Assembly (NCBI GenBank): GCA_045636325.1
Contig: JAZTXH010000008.1
Span: forward strand, 1-64,000
DNA from: CAKSHP01 sp045636325
Lineage (GTDB): Bacteria; Bacillota; Clostridia; UBA1381; UMGS1253
Direction: 5' to 3'
Length of the DNA stretch: 64,000 bases
Positions 35,234 to 43,347 of this stretch are shown here, in pieces. Position 1 is the stretch's first letter. Each line of letters begins with the position of its first letter. The position numbers and the translations under genes are program-made. The notes beneath the pieces were generated by a model that did not search any database, was not told the origin of the DNA, and saw nothing but the letters and a program-made list of their open reading frames with translations.

Positions 35234-36532
35234 ATGAAAAAAGTAGCGTTTTATACGCTTGGATGTAAGGTTAATCAATATGAAACTCAGGCGATATCTG
35301 AATTATTTGAAAAGCGTGGTTATTGCGTTTGCGATTTTGAAGATAAGTGCGATGTTTATGTTATAAATACCTGCTCTGTTACAGGTTTGTCTGACAGAAA
35401 GTCACGGCAAATGATAAGGAGAGCAAAAAGAAATAATCCTGATGCTGTTGTTGCTGTTACGGGATGTTATGCTCAAACTGCTGCTGAAGAAATTTTAGCT
35501 ATTGATGGTGTATCACTGGTGGTTGGAACAAAAGGCAGAGGAAAGGTTGTAGAGCTTTGTGAAAAAGCAATTACTGAGGGGAAAATTAATGTTGTTGAAG
35601 ATATTCTTCATACACATGAATTTGAAGAAGATTTAAAAATTACTGCATTTGAAGAAAGAACAAGAGCTTATGTAAAAGTGCAGGAAGGGTGCAGTCAGTT
35701 TTGTTCTTATTGTATTATACCATATGCCAGAGGTCCCGTAAGAAGCAGAAGCAAAAAAGCAATTCTTGAAGAAATAAACGTGCTTGTATCAAAAGGATTT
35801 GAAGAGATTGTGCTTGTTGGTATTCATATTGCATCTTATGGTAAAGATTTGAAAGATACATCTCTTTCTGATATCATAACAGATATTAATAATATAAAAG
35901 GACTTTCAAGAATAAGACTGAGTTCTATTGAACCCATGACTCTTAATGATGAATTTATAAATGCCGTTTCAAATGCACGCAAACTGTGTCCGCATTTTCA
36001 TATTTCACTTCAAAGCGGGTCTGACAAGACTTTAAAGAGAATGAACAGAAAATATAATACGGACCAGTATTACCAAATAGCCACAGCATTAAGAAATAAT
36101 TTTCCAGATTGCGCTATAACTACTGATGTTATGGTTGGATTTCCGGGCGAAACAGAAGAAGAATTTGAAGAGAGCATGGCTTTTGTTAAAAAAATGGAGT
36201 TTGCAGATGGGCATATATTTTCATATTCGCCCCGTCTCGGAACACCTGCATCAAAAATGAAAGAGCAGATTTCGCCGGAATTAAAACAGCTTCGCAGTGA
36301 AAAAATGTTTGAAATCATAAATGAAAGCAGAAAAAAATATCTTAACAGTTATACAAATAAGGTTATGGATGTTCTTATGGAAAGGGAATGTGAGCCTGGA
36401 ATTTATGAAGGAAAAACAGTAAATTATATTAATGTAAAAGCTAAGAGCGAAAAAGATGTTTCCGGGAAAATTTTAAAGGTGAGAATAATTTCAAATGATT
36501 CTTTAATATGTACTGGAGAAATATGTGATTAG
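35234..36532 (+). CDS. mtaB: tRNA t6A37 methylthiotransferase MtaB
   Basis: A 432-residue radical SAM methylthiotransferase that converts t6A37 to ms2t6A37 in tRNA. The N-terminal UPF0004 domain has three cluster cysteines (YTLGCKVNQYE, NTCSVT, GCYAQ). The radical SAM domain has CSQFCSYCIIPYARG near 150, followed by RLSSIEP and SLQSGSD. A TRAM-like end (MERECEPGIYEGKTVNYI) closes the protein. The GCKVNQYE start and overall pattern favour MtaB over MiaB or RimO. AAGGAAT precedes the ATG; the SDR gene follows after 15 bases. Confidence 0.94.
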   Translation: MKKVAFYTLGCKVNQYETQAISELFEKRGYCVCDFEDKCDVYVINTCSVTGLSDRKSRQMIRRAKRNNPDAVVAVTGCYAQTAAEEILAIDGVSLVVGTKGRGKVVELCEKAITEGKINVVEDILHTHEFEEDLKITAFEERTRAYVKVQEGCSQFCSYCIIPYARGPVRSRSKKAILEEINVLVSKGFEEIVLVGIHIASYGKDLKDTSLSDIITDINNIKGLSRIRLSSIEPMTLNDEFINAVSNARKLCPHFHISLQSGSDKTLKRMNRKYNTDQYYQIATALRNNFPDCAITTDVMVGFPGETEEEFEESMAFVKKMEFADGHIFSYSPRLGTPASKMKEQISPELKQLRSEKMFEIINESRKKYLNSYTNKVMDVLMERECEPGIYEGKTVNYINVKAKSEKDVSGKILKVRIISNDSLICTGEICD

Positions 36533-36547
36533 AAGAGGGGTACTGAA

Positions 36548-37279
36548 ATGAAAACTGCTGTTATAACTGGGGCCGCTTGCGGAATAGGGAGAGCGTGTGC
36601 GCTTGAATTTGCAAAGGCAGGATATTTTACAGTAATTAATTACAGAAGCAGTAAAGAAGATGCTATAGCTTTAGAAGAAAAAATAAAAAGCTTTAGTGGA
36701 AATTGTATGCTGATACAAGCAGACGTTTCAAAAAAAAGTGAAGTTGAAAGACTGTTTTCAGAAATAAGAAATAAAAATCTTAAGGTTGATGTTTTAGTAA
36801 ATAATGCAGGTATCTCAAGTGTAAAATTGATTTGTGATACCGAAGAAAAAGATTATGAAAATATTTTTGATATAAATATGAAGAGTGTGTATCTTTGCAC
36901 AAAAGAAGCAAGTTACGATATGGTTTCAAAAAAATGGGGCAGAATAATAAATATATCTTCTGTATGGGGTGTTTGCGGGGCATCTTGCGAAGGTGTTTAT
37001 TCGGCTTCAAAAGCGGCTGTGAATGGATTTACAAAAGCAATTGCAAAGGAATTTGCTCTATCAGGAATTTGCGTAAATGCCATTGCTCCTGGAGTTATAG
37101 ATACAAAGATGAATGATTGTTTTTCGCAAGACGAGAAAGAAGAGTTGAAAAATGGAATTCCAGCCGGCAGATTTGGTGATCCAAAGGAAGTTGCAAAGCT
37201 TGCATTGTTTTTAGCAAGCGAAGATGCAGGATATATAACAGGGCAGGTTATAGGAATAGACGGCGGATTTTGCGTGTGA
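36548..37279 (+). CDS. Short-chain dehydrogenase/reductase (FabG-like)
   Basis: A 243-residue classical SDR. The Rossmann motif TGAACGIGRA is at 7-16, NNAG near 87, the catalytic Ser in INISSVWG near 138, and YSASK with catalytic Tyr/Lys near 151-155; the end GYITGQVIGIDGGF is typical. Family members include FabG (3-oxoacyl-ACP reductase) and the EF-P 5-aminopentanone reductase YmfI; no fatty-acid genes are adjacent, so I leave the substrate open. It is probably co-transcribed with mtaB. Confidence 0.85.
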   Translation: MKTAVITGAACGIGRACALEFAKAGYFTVINYRSSKEDAIALEEKIKSFSGNCMLIQADVSKKSEVERLFSEIRNKNLKVDVLVNNAGISSVKLICDTEEKDYENIFDINMKSVYLCTKEASYDMVSKKWGRIINISSVWGVCGASCEGVYSASKAAVNGFTKAIAKEFALSGICVNAIAPGVIDTKMNDCFSQDEKEELKNGIPAGRFGDPKEVAKLALFLASEDAGYITGQVIGIDGGFCV

Positions 37280-37295
37280 ATTAGTTTATACAAAT

Positions 37296-37376
37296 AAAAA
37301 AGCGATAGCTTCAGCGAAGTGCATCACAAAAGTTATACACTTTTGTGATGCACTTCGCTGAAGCTATCGCTTTTTT
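37296..37376. terminator. Perfect 38-bp inverted repeat, bidirectional terminator
   Basis: The left arm from AAAAAAGCGATAGCTTCAGC to ACAAAAGT is the exact complement of the right arm, with only TATAC as loop. Six A at one end and six or more T at the other allow termination both ways, between the convergent SDR gene and symporter gene. Each arm also contains CTTC-AGC-GAAG. The stem is about three times longer than a usual terminator and has no mismatch. Confidence 0.9.
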
Positions 37377-37392
37377 TCACATGTCTTAAAAA

Positions 37393-38934
37393 TTATTCAT
37401 CATCTGAAAGTGTTGCTTCCTGCTCTGCCTGAATATCTTCAAATGCTGAAAACATTGGCTTAACATCTTTCTTCTTTAGCTTTCTGTCTATGTAGTTTTT
37501 GGTTATCTTCATTACAAGACCGGAAAGAAGAATTACACCTATAAGGTTGGGAATCATCATAAGACCGTTAAAGGTGCCTGAAATATCCCATGCAAGTGAA
37601 GATGTCAAAAGGGCACCACACATAATCATTGCAAGGTGAATAACCTTATAAAGCTTTACTGATTTTGTGCCGAATAAATATTCCCATGCCTTTGTACCAT
37701 AATGGTCCCATCCAAGCACTGTTGTGAAGGCAAAAAGTAAAATTGCAATTGCAACAAATTTACCTCCTATATTACCCCAAGAAAATACTGTGTTAAATGC
37801 ATCTGCAACCATTGTTGCGTCCATACCTTTAGCGTAACCCATAACACCGTTTAAATCATAAACACCTGATGTTAAAATAACCAAAGCAGTCATTGTACAA
37901 ACAACCATTGTGTCGGCAAATACCTCAAATATACCCCACATGCCCTGTTTAACTGGCTCTTTAACGCTGGAGTTTGAGTGAACCATAACAGATGAACCAA
38001 GACCCGCCTCGTTAGAGAAAACGCCACGTTTGAAGCCTTGAACCATTACTATTTTGATGATTGCACCTGTAACACCGCCGCCAACTGCGATAGGATTAAA
38101 TGCCTGAACAAATATTGCCTTAAATGCAGGAAGAATCTGAGCATAATTTACGCCTATAACAACAACACTTCCTGCAATGAATAGTATAACCATAAAAGGA
38201 ACTACTTTTTCTGCAAATGATGCGATTCTCTGAAGACCGCCTAAAACGATAAGGCCTGCGATAACAACAAGTATTGCGCCTAAAACTACAGTGTATAGTG
38301 AAACACCATCATATAGTGCAATATTTGCTAAAGCATCAATACGGAATGCAGACTCAATATTAACAACGATTTTATTAATCTGACCCATTGCACCGATACC
38401 GAAAGAAGCAAGCAGTGTAAAAATTGAGAATAACACTGCAAGAATTTTACCAATATTTTCAAAGCCTTTTTTAGAACCAAGACCATCCTGTAAATAGTAC
38501 ATTGCACCCCCGGACCATTCACCGTCTTTATTCTTTCTGCGGTAGAATATACCTAAAACATTTTCAGAATAGTTAGTCATCATACCAAAGAAAGCAGCAA
38601 CCCACATCCAGAAAACAGCACCTGGACCGCCTATACAAATAGCGGCGGCAACACCTGCTATGTTACCAACACCGATTGTAGCGGCAAGGGCGGTACACAA
38701 AGCCTGGAAGGGAGATATGGAAGCTTTATCATTTGTGTGAGCGATTACGTTTTTCTTAAAAAGACTTCCGATTGTGCTTTTCCACCAAAGTCTAATATGT
38801 GAAACCTGGAAAAACTTTGTCAGTACCGTTGTAAGTATACCGGTGAACAAAAGCAAAACAAGGCCTAAAGTTGTCCATACAAATGTATTTATAACATCAT
38901 TGTATGTAGCAAGTGATTCAAAAAACTGATTCAT
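37393..38934 (-). CDS. Sodium:alanine/glycine symporter (AGCS family)
   Basis: A 513-residue secondary transporter with about 10-11 membrane spans. AGCS motifs are clear: PFQALCTALAATIGVGNIAGV, GGPGAVFWMWVAAFFGM, GWDHYGTKAWEYLFG and the GVFSNEAGLGSSVM segment. The C-terminus is a charged cytoplasmic tail. The start is taken at MNQFFES, since AAAGG lies nine bases upstream and longer readings run into the riboswitch expression platform. A glycine riboswitch in its leader makes glycine the likely main substrate, with alanine also possible. Confidence 0.93.
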   Translation of the reverse strand: MNQFFESLATYNDVINTFVWTTLGLVLLLFTGILTTVLTKFFQVSHIRLWWKSTIGSLFKKNVIAHTNDKASISPFQALCTALAATIGVGNIAGVAAAICIGGPGAVFWMWVAAFFGMMTNYSENVLGIFYRRKNKDGEWSGGAMYYLQDGLGSKKGFENIGKILAVLFSIFTLLASFGIGAMGQINKIVVNIESAFRIDALANIALYDGVSLYTVVLGAILVVIAGLIVLGGLQRIASFAEKVVPFMVILFIAGSVVVIGVNYAQILPAFKAIFVQAFNPIAVGGGVTGAIIKIVMVQGFKRGVFSNEAGLGSSVMVHSNSSVKEPVKQGMWGIFEVFADTMVVCTMTALVILTSGVYDLNGVMGYAKGMDATMVADAFNTVFSWGNIGGKFVAIAILLFAFTTVLGWDHYGTKAWEYLFGTKSVKLYKVIHLAMIMCGALLTSSLAWDISGTFNGLMMIPNLIGVILLSGLVMKITKNYIDRKLKKKDVKPMFSAFEDIQAEQEATLSDDE

Positions 38935-38964
38935 TGAAAACATCCTTTCAAATATAAATTGTAT

Positions 38965-38996
38965 CAAAAAAGGAGTCTGCCGATTAGCAAACTCCC
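38965..38996 (-). terminator. Riboswitch-associated terminator before the symporter gene
   Basis: On the minus strand GGAGTTTGC pairs with GCAGACTCC, with one mismatch, and is followed by six T. It sits between the glycine aptamers and the ribosome binding site, so it is the likely expression platform of the riboswitch. Confidence 0.8.
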
Positions 38997-39040
38997 AATA
39001 AAATAACGAAAAAACAAACATATCCCTATGTGTACATTAT

Positions 39041-39248
39041 AGAGAAAATATATTTCTACGTCCTTTTGCCTGAGAGATTAAACATTTAAATAATAAATGC
39101 TTTTGCACCTTCGGCACTCTACGCAAAGCAGAGCTTCTCCGTAGCGCTATCCGTTTACAGTCCCGCTTGTAAAACAAGCACCTGAGAGTGTTACTCCTTC
39201 GGAAGCAAATGCATTTTCCTGTAAACTTCAAATAGCTATTCAATACTT
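39041..39248 (-). promoter_or_regulatory. Glycine riboswitch (tandem aptamers)
   Basis: Read on the minus strand, the segment carries the glycine-aptamer signatures: TTCCGAAGGAG with ACTCTCAGGTGC in the first aptamer and GTGCCGAAGGTGC with AATCTCTCAGGCAAAAGGAC in the second. The second block is the classic conserved core. A terminator follows about 45 bases downstream, then the symporter gene. Whether glycine turns it on or off cannot be proved from sequence alone. Boundaries are approximate. Confidence 0.9.
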
Positions 39249-39258
39249 ACTGCCCAAT

Positions 39259-39287
39259 ATTATACTATTTTAAAAAGCAATTGTCAA
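39259..39287 (-). promoter_or_regulatory. Consensus promoter of the glycine-riboswitch transcript
   Basis: On the minus strand, exact TTGACA and TATAAT with a 17-base spacer, about 10 bases before the first aptamer. Confidence 0.88.
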
Positions 39288-39398
39288 CTGTTTTTTCGAA
39301 AAAGTATTAAAAAATTGCAATATTTGATTTTATTTGCGTGCGATTGAGTAAAGAAAACAAATTTTTTATAAAACAAATTTAATGTCGGGAAATAAATG

Positions 39399-39427
39399 TT
39401 GCAAATTTGCAATTTTTATGTTATGAT
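39399..39427 (+). promoter_or_regulatory. Promoter with palindromic operator for the S24 regulator
   Basis: TTGCAA and TATGAT with 17-base spacing, 43 bases before the GTG start. The -35 is part of the exact 14-bp palindrome TTGCAAATTTGCAA (39399-39412), placed where a bound repressor would block RNA polymerase. Autorepression by the regulator is inferred. Confidence 0.6.
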
Positions 39428-39470
39428 TAATTTATAAGTATTTTTATTAAGAGGGAAAAGGGGAGTGCAT

Positions 39471-40067
39471 GTGAATATTGGTGAAAAAATAAAACAAAGA
39501 AGAGCTGAGCTTTCTATGACGGCAAAAAGGCTTGCTGAACTTTCGGGAATTCATTCGTCTACCCTTATAAGATATGAAAGCGGACAAACAAAAAAGATAC
39601 CTGTTGAGATTATTGAAAATATAAGTAAGGCACTTAATGTTGAAAGCAGTTATTTTTCAGAAGACGGAAAAGACGAAAAGGTTTTGATTCCGTTATTAGG
39701 AAAAGTGGCAGCAGGCAGAGGATGTATCGCAGATAACAGCGTAGAAAGCTACATCTCTGTTGAAAGATGTGAAATATCACAAGGGGAGAATTATATATAT
39801 CTTAAAGTTAAGGGCGACAGTATGTATCCTATGTTTATAGAAGATGACCTTGTTTTAGTTAAGGTATGCACAAGCGTTGACAGTGGCAATTATGGGGTTG
39901 TTATTATTGACGGAGAAGATGGGGTTATAAAAAAGGTAGTCTATGGCAAAGATTTTATAGAGCTTCACTCGATAAACCCACTTTATCCGGTAAGAAGGTT
40001 TGAAGGAAGCGAAATTACAAGAATACGGGTTGTGGGGCTTGTTAAAGAAATTAAAAGAAAGCTTTAA
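39471..40067 (+). CDS. Xre helix-turn-helix and S24 (LexA-like) regulator
   Basis: A 198-residue repressor-type protein. The N-terminal Xre helix-turn-helix (about 3-60; MTAKRLAELSGIHSSTLIRYE) is joined to a C-terminal S24/LexA-type autoprotease domain. The cleavage-like Ala-Gly in KVAAGRG, the catalytic Ser in KGDSMYPMF and Lys in GVIKKVVYG are all present, so RecA-stimulated self-cleavage is plausible. I choose the GTG with AAGGGGAG five bases upstream; another GTG six bases earlier lies in that site. It stands alone, with no phage genes nearby, so it may be a chromosomal stress regulator or a phage relic. Confidence 0.85.
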   Translation: MNIGEKIKQRRAELSMTAKRLAELSGIHSSTLIRYESGQTKKIPVEIIENISKALNVESSYFSEDGKDEKVLIPLLGKVAAGRGCIADNSVESYISVERCEISQGENYIYLKVKGDSMYPMFIEDDLVLVKVCTSVDSGNYGVVIIDGEDGVIKKVVYGKDFIELHSINPLYPVRRFEGSEITRIRVVGLVKEIKRKL

Positions 40068-40069
40068 TA

Positions 40070-40110
40070 AAAAAGAACTTTTCAAGATAAAACGAAAAGT
40101 TCCCTTTTTT
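40070..40110 (+). terminator. Terminator after the S24 regulator
   Basis: GAACTTTTC pairs with GAAAAGTTC around a 10-base loop, followed by CCTTTTTT. Confidence 0.82.
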
Positions 40111-40175
40111 AATTATTTTGCGTGAATAAATTTCTTTTGCAGTAAAGGATGCCATTTTTGGCTTTATACATAAAA

Positions 40176-40210
40176 CAAAAAACGACTATAAATACATTAT
40201 AATCGTTTTT
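40176..40210 (-). terminator. Terminator of tRNA-Gln
   Basis: On the minus strand AAAAACGA pairs with TCGTTTTTT, loop about 17 bases, right after the CCA end. Confidence 0.7.
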
Positions 40211-40212
40211 CA

Positions 40213-40286
40213 TGGTTGCGGAACTAGGATTTGAACCCAGACAAAGTGAGTCAGAGTCACTCGTGCTGCCATTACACAATTCCGCA
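40213..40286 (-). tRNA. tRNA-Gln (anticodon CTG)
   Basis: The acceptor TGCGGAA pairs with TTCCGCA, A73 and CCA are encoded. The anticodon stem AGTGA/TCACT encloses CTCTGAC, giving anticodon CTG. GTTCAAA is in the T loop. It has its own promoter and terminator. Confidence 0.95.
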
Positions 40287-40316
40287 ATATTTAGTGCTTA
40301 TTTTTACTACTCGTAT

Positions 40317-40345
40317 ATGATACTACTTTTTTTTGTGTTTGTCAA
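40317..40345 (-). promoter_or_regulatory. Promoter of tRNA-Gln
   Basis: On the minus strand TTGACA and TATCAT are spaced by 17 bases, about 30 bases before the tRNA. Confidence 0.8.
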
Positions 40346-40439
40346 GAGTTTTTTTGAAAAAATTAAAAAATTTTTTCAAAAAAACAGATAGTAGGTGTAA
40401 AGGTTAAAAAAACGCCTTGTAAAAATAAAAAAATAACCA

Positions 40440-40468
40440 TTGTAATATCAATGTTTTTATGATATACT
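40440..40468 (+). promoter_or_regulatory. Promoter reading into the rhaA relic and rhaB
   Basis: TTGTAA and TATACT with a 17-base spacer, about 60 bases before the relic. It may be the surviving promoter of a former rhaAB operon, or a new one for rhaB. Confidence 0.5.
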
Positions 40469-40529
40469 TAGTATGTATAATTTTTAAAATTTTAATAAAT
40501 TAAGATTTGTAGCATGATTTTATTTGGTT

Positions 40530-40846
40530 ATGGCAGAAATTGCACTTCATGATTTCTTCGATAAGGTTTATATTGGACCTGATTTCTTTGACGCAAGCAT
40601 AAACCGTATTGCAGCATGGACAGTTGGCGTAAGAAATACTCAGAAAGCAATATTTACGGGAATTTTAGAGTCTGCTGATGTGCTTGTGAAATCAGAAGCA
40701 GAAGGTGATTATCTGTGCGTCTTGCGATTTTTGAAGAATTAAAGATTGCGCTATGGGAGCAGCTTAGGAAGAATTTTGATAAAGAGGCGGAGTATGCTCC
40801 ACATTATCATGGCTTGATGATGTTAAAAAATATTAAAAAGAAGTAG
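40530..40846 (+). pseudogene. rhaA: C-terminal relic of L-rhamnose isomerase, frameshifted
   Basis: The conceptual sequence FFDKVYIGPDFFDASINRIA followed by AWTVGVRNTQKAIFTGILES matches the C-terminal part of RhaA, where DFFDASINRIAAW is a hallmark. About three quarters of the enzyme, including the N-terminal catalytic part, is missing. Near 40715 the frame shifts; a second frame then continues RLAIFEELKIALWEQLRKNF to the family-like HYHGL end and a TAG. Both damage types show decay. It lies 31 bases before intact rhaB, as rhaA often does in rhamnose operons. Confidence 0.85.
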
Positions 40847-40877
40847 TATTTAAAAGATAAAAAGAGGAGGATAATTA

Positions 40878-42332
40878 ATGAAGGTTTTGGCAATTGATTT
40901 TGGTGCATCAGGCGGTAAAGCGTTTGTTTATGAATTGGCTGATGGCAAAATTTCATCACAGGAAGTTCACCGTTTTGACAATGACCCTGTTATGGTAAAC
41001 GGAAGTTTTCACTGGGATGTATTAAGACTTTTTCATGAAATTAAGAACAGCATCTTAAAATGTAAACAGGGCGGTTATGATGTTGAGGCTATCGGTATTG
41101 ATACGTGGGGTGTTGACTATGGTCTTCTTGACAAAAACGGAAGCCTTTTGGGAAATCCTTATCACTACAGAGATGTAAGAACTCAGAAAGTTCAGTTTAC
41201 TGATGAAGAAAAGCAGGAAATTTTTTCATCTACGGGTATTCAGTTTGAAGCTTTTAATACTCTTTTGCAGTTTATATGTGAAGCTGAGGGAGATAAATAT
41301 AAAGTAGCAGATACTGCGCTTTTCATGCCTGACCTTTTAAACTATATGCTTACAGGTGAAAAGAAAACAGAATATACAATTGCATCTACAAGTCAGATGC
41401 TAAATGCTAAAAAGCGTGACTTTGATGAAGAGCTTTTAAAGAAATTTGGTATAGAAAATAAGTTCGCATCTATAATTATGCCCGGTCAGATTATGGGATA
41501 TCTTTCAAATGAAATCTGCACTGAACTTTCCGTAAAGAAAGTGCCTGTAGTTGCTGTTGCATCTCATGATACTGCATCTGCAGTTGTTTGTGCACCTATG
41601 GAGGATCCCAAAAAGAGTATATATATCAGTTGCGGAACGTGGCTTTTGCTAGGCAGCGAAATTGACGAGCCTATTATAAACGAAAAAAGCTTTAAGTTTA
41701 ATTATACAAACGAAGGCGGAGCTTTTGAAAAATACAGATTCTTGCATAATATCATGGGTTTGTGGCTTCAGCAGGAAACAAGGCGTGAATGGAAAAGGCA
41801 GGGCATTGAGGTAAGCTATCAGCAGATGGAAGATGAAGCTGTTGCGGCTGAGCCAATGAAATGCTTTATCAATCCCAATTATGCTAAATTCTCACCTCCG
41901 GGGGATATGCCCGGCAGAATTCAGGAGTTTGCTAAATTAACAGGGCAGCAGGTTCCGGAAGGTTGTGGTGAAATTACACGTTGTATTATGGAAAGCCTTG
42001 CTCTTGAATGTGCAAAAGCAGTAAGAGAAATGTGCGAAATGCTTGAAGATAAGCCGGACACAATTAATATGGTTGGCGGTGGCATTAAAAATGCTATTTT
42101 GTGTCAGTTTGTTGCAAATGCAACCAAGATGCGTGTTGTAGCAGGTCCGGTAGAGGCTACAAGCACAGGCAATGCACTTTTACAGTTCTATGCACTTGGT
42201 GAAATCGGCAGCATAGAAGAAGCAAGAAATGCTGTTATAAAATCTTATGAGCCTAAGGTTTATATGCCGGAAAATGTTGAAACATGGGAAGAGGCAAGTA
42301 AGCGTTTTGAAGAAATCTGCAAAATGATTTAA
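40878..42332 (+). CDS. rhaB: Rhamnulokinase
   Basis: A 484-residue FGGY-family sugar kinase that phosphorylates L-rhamnulose. The N-terminal phosphate loop AIDFGASGGKAFVYE, the central GIDTWGVDYGLLD, HDTASAVVCAP and SCGTWLLLG motifs, and the C-terminal MVGGGIKNAILCQF adenosine motif are all present. The length is normal and no damage is seen. AGAGGAGG precedes the ATG. With only a relic of rhaA upstream and no rhaD in view, its substrate would have to come from genes elsewhere, or its role has drifted. Confidence 0.93.
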   Translation: MKVLAIDFGASGGKAFVYELADGKISSQEVHRFDNDPVMVNGSFHWDVLRLFHEIKNSILKCKQGGYDVEAIGIDTWGVDYGLLDKNGSLLGNPYHYRDVRTQKVQFTDEEKQEIFSSTGIQFEAFNTLLQFICEAEGDKYKVADTALFMPDLLNYMLTGEKKTEYTIASTSQMLNAKKRDFDEELLKKFGIENKFASIIMPGQIMGYLSNEICTELSVKKVPVVAVASHDTASAVVCAPMEDPKKSIYISCGTWLLLGSEIDEPIINEKSFKFNYTNEGGAFEKYRFLHNIMGLWLQQETRREWKRQGIEVSYQQMEDEAVAAEPMKCFINPNYAKFSPPGDMPGRIQEFAKLTGQQVPEGCGEITRCIMESLALECAKAVREMCEMLEDKPDTINMVGGGIKNAILCQFVANATKMRVVAGPVEATSTGNALLQFYALGEIGSIEEARNAVIKSYEPKVYMPENVETWEEASKRFEEICKMI

Positions 42333-42344
42333 TTATGAAGTTAT

Positions 42345-42391
42345 ACATTAAAAAAGCATCAGTTTTAAACGAACTGATGCTTTTTTAATGT
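42345..42391. terminator. Bidirectional terminator between rhaB and ftsY
   Basis: AAAAAAGCATCAGTT and AACTGATGCTTTTTT are exact complements around a seven-base loop, extended outward by ATT/AAT pairs. It serves convergent rhaB and ftsY. Confidence 0.9.
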
Positions 42392-42408
42392 ATTTACAGA
42401 TTTATTTA

Positions 42409-43323
42409 TCAATCAAACAATGCATTTGCAAAATCAGACGGAATAAAATCCTGCAAATCGTCAACGCTTTCACCGACACCAACATATTTTACGGGAATAT
42501 CCTGTTCTTTACATATTCCTATTACTACACCACCTTTTGCAGTTCCGTCAAGCTTTGTAAGCGCTATGGCATCTATTCCTGAAGTTTTGCCGAAAAGCTT
42601 TGCCTGACTCAGTGCGTTCTGACCTGTTGTGGCATCTAAAACAAGAATAACTTTTTTATTAGCATCGGGAGCTTCACGCTGAATTACGCGTGATATTTTA
42701 TTAAGCTCGTCCATAAGATTTTTCTTGTTATGAAGTCTTCCGGCGGTGTCGCATATTAAAATATCTGTTTTGCGCGATTTTGCCACATTTACGGCATCAA
42801 AAACAACAGAGCTCGGGTCAGAGCCTTCGTCGCGCTTTATTATTTCGCAGTTTGCTCTTTGTGCCCATATATCAAGTTGGTCAATAGCTGCTGCGCGGAA
42901 TGTGTCAGCCGCCGCAAGTAAAACTTTCTTGCTTTCGCAAGAATATTTTGAAGCAAGCTTTCCTATGGTTGTTGTTTTACCAACACCGTTAACACCTATA
43001 ACAAGAATAATGTTAAGCTTGTTTTCTTCAATGATTTCTTTATCGGATACGTCAGTCATTATTTCAGCAATAATATCTTTTAACAGCTGCTTTACAACCT
43101 CACCGTCTGTAACATGGCCTTTTTTTACTCTGTCACGAAGCTCTTCTGTAATATACATTGCGGTTTCAACACCTATATCGGCACAGATAAGTGCTTCTTC
43201 AAGCTCTTCGAAAAGCTCTTCATCTACCTTGACAAAAACTTTAAATACTTCTGAAACTCTGTCTGAAAGGGCATCTCTTGTTTTTGAAAGTCCTGCTTTA
43301 AGTTTATCAAATAATCCCATCAT
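42409..43323 (-). CDS. ftsY: Signal recognition particle receptor FtsY
   Basis: A 304-residue SRP receptor GTPase. A short N-terminal helix (GLFDKLKAGLSKT) replaces the long acidic A domain seen in some bacteria. The N domain (about 20-95) and G domain follow, with GVNGVGKTTTIGKLA (G1), AADTFRAAA, DTAGR (G3), TKLDGTAKGG (G4) and the closing GVGESVDDLQDF. It follows smc by 24 bases, the common smc-ftsY order. rnc, often upstream of smc, is replaced here by a radical SAM gene. Confidence 0.97.
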   Translation of the reverse strand: MMGLFDKLKAGLSKTRDALSDRVSEVFKVFVKVDEELFEELEEALICADIGVETAMYITEELRDRVKKGHVTDGEVVKQLLKDIIAEIMTDVSDKEIIEENKLNIILVIGVNGVGKTTTIGKLASKYSCESKKVLLAAADTFRAAAIDQLDIWAQRANCEIIKRDEGSDPSSVVFDAVNVAKSRKTDILICDTAGRLHNKKNLMDELNKISRVIQREAPDANKKVILVLDATTGQNALSQAKLFGKTSGIDAIALTKLDGTAKGGVVIGICKEQDIPVKYVGVGESVDDLQDFIPSDFANALFD

Positions 43324-43347
43324 TTAAACCTCTCTTAAATGTTATTT

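Noticed and set aside
39037..39243. A 68-codon minus-strand frame upstream of the symporter
   Set aside because: It lies within the glycine riboswitch aptamers, so its open frame is incidental.
39471..40067. A prophage remnant around the S24 regulator
   Set aside because: No integrase, structural or lysis gene and no attachment-site duplication is visible nearby; the adjacent tRNA-Gln is intact.
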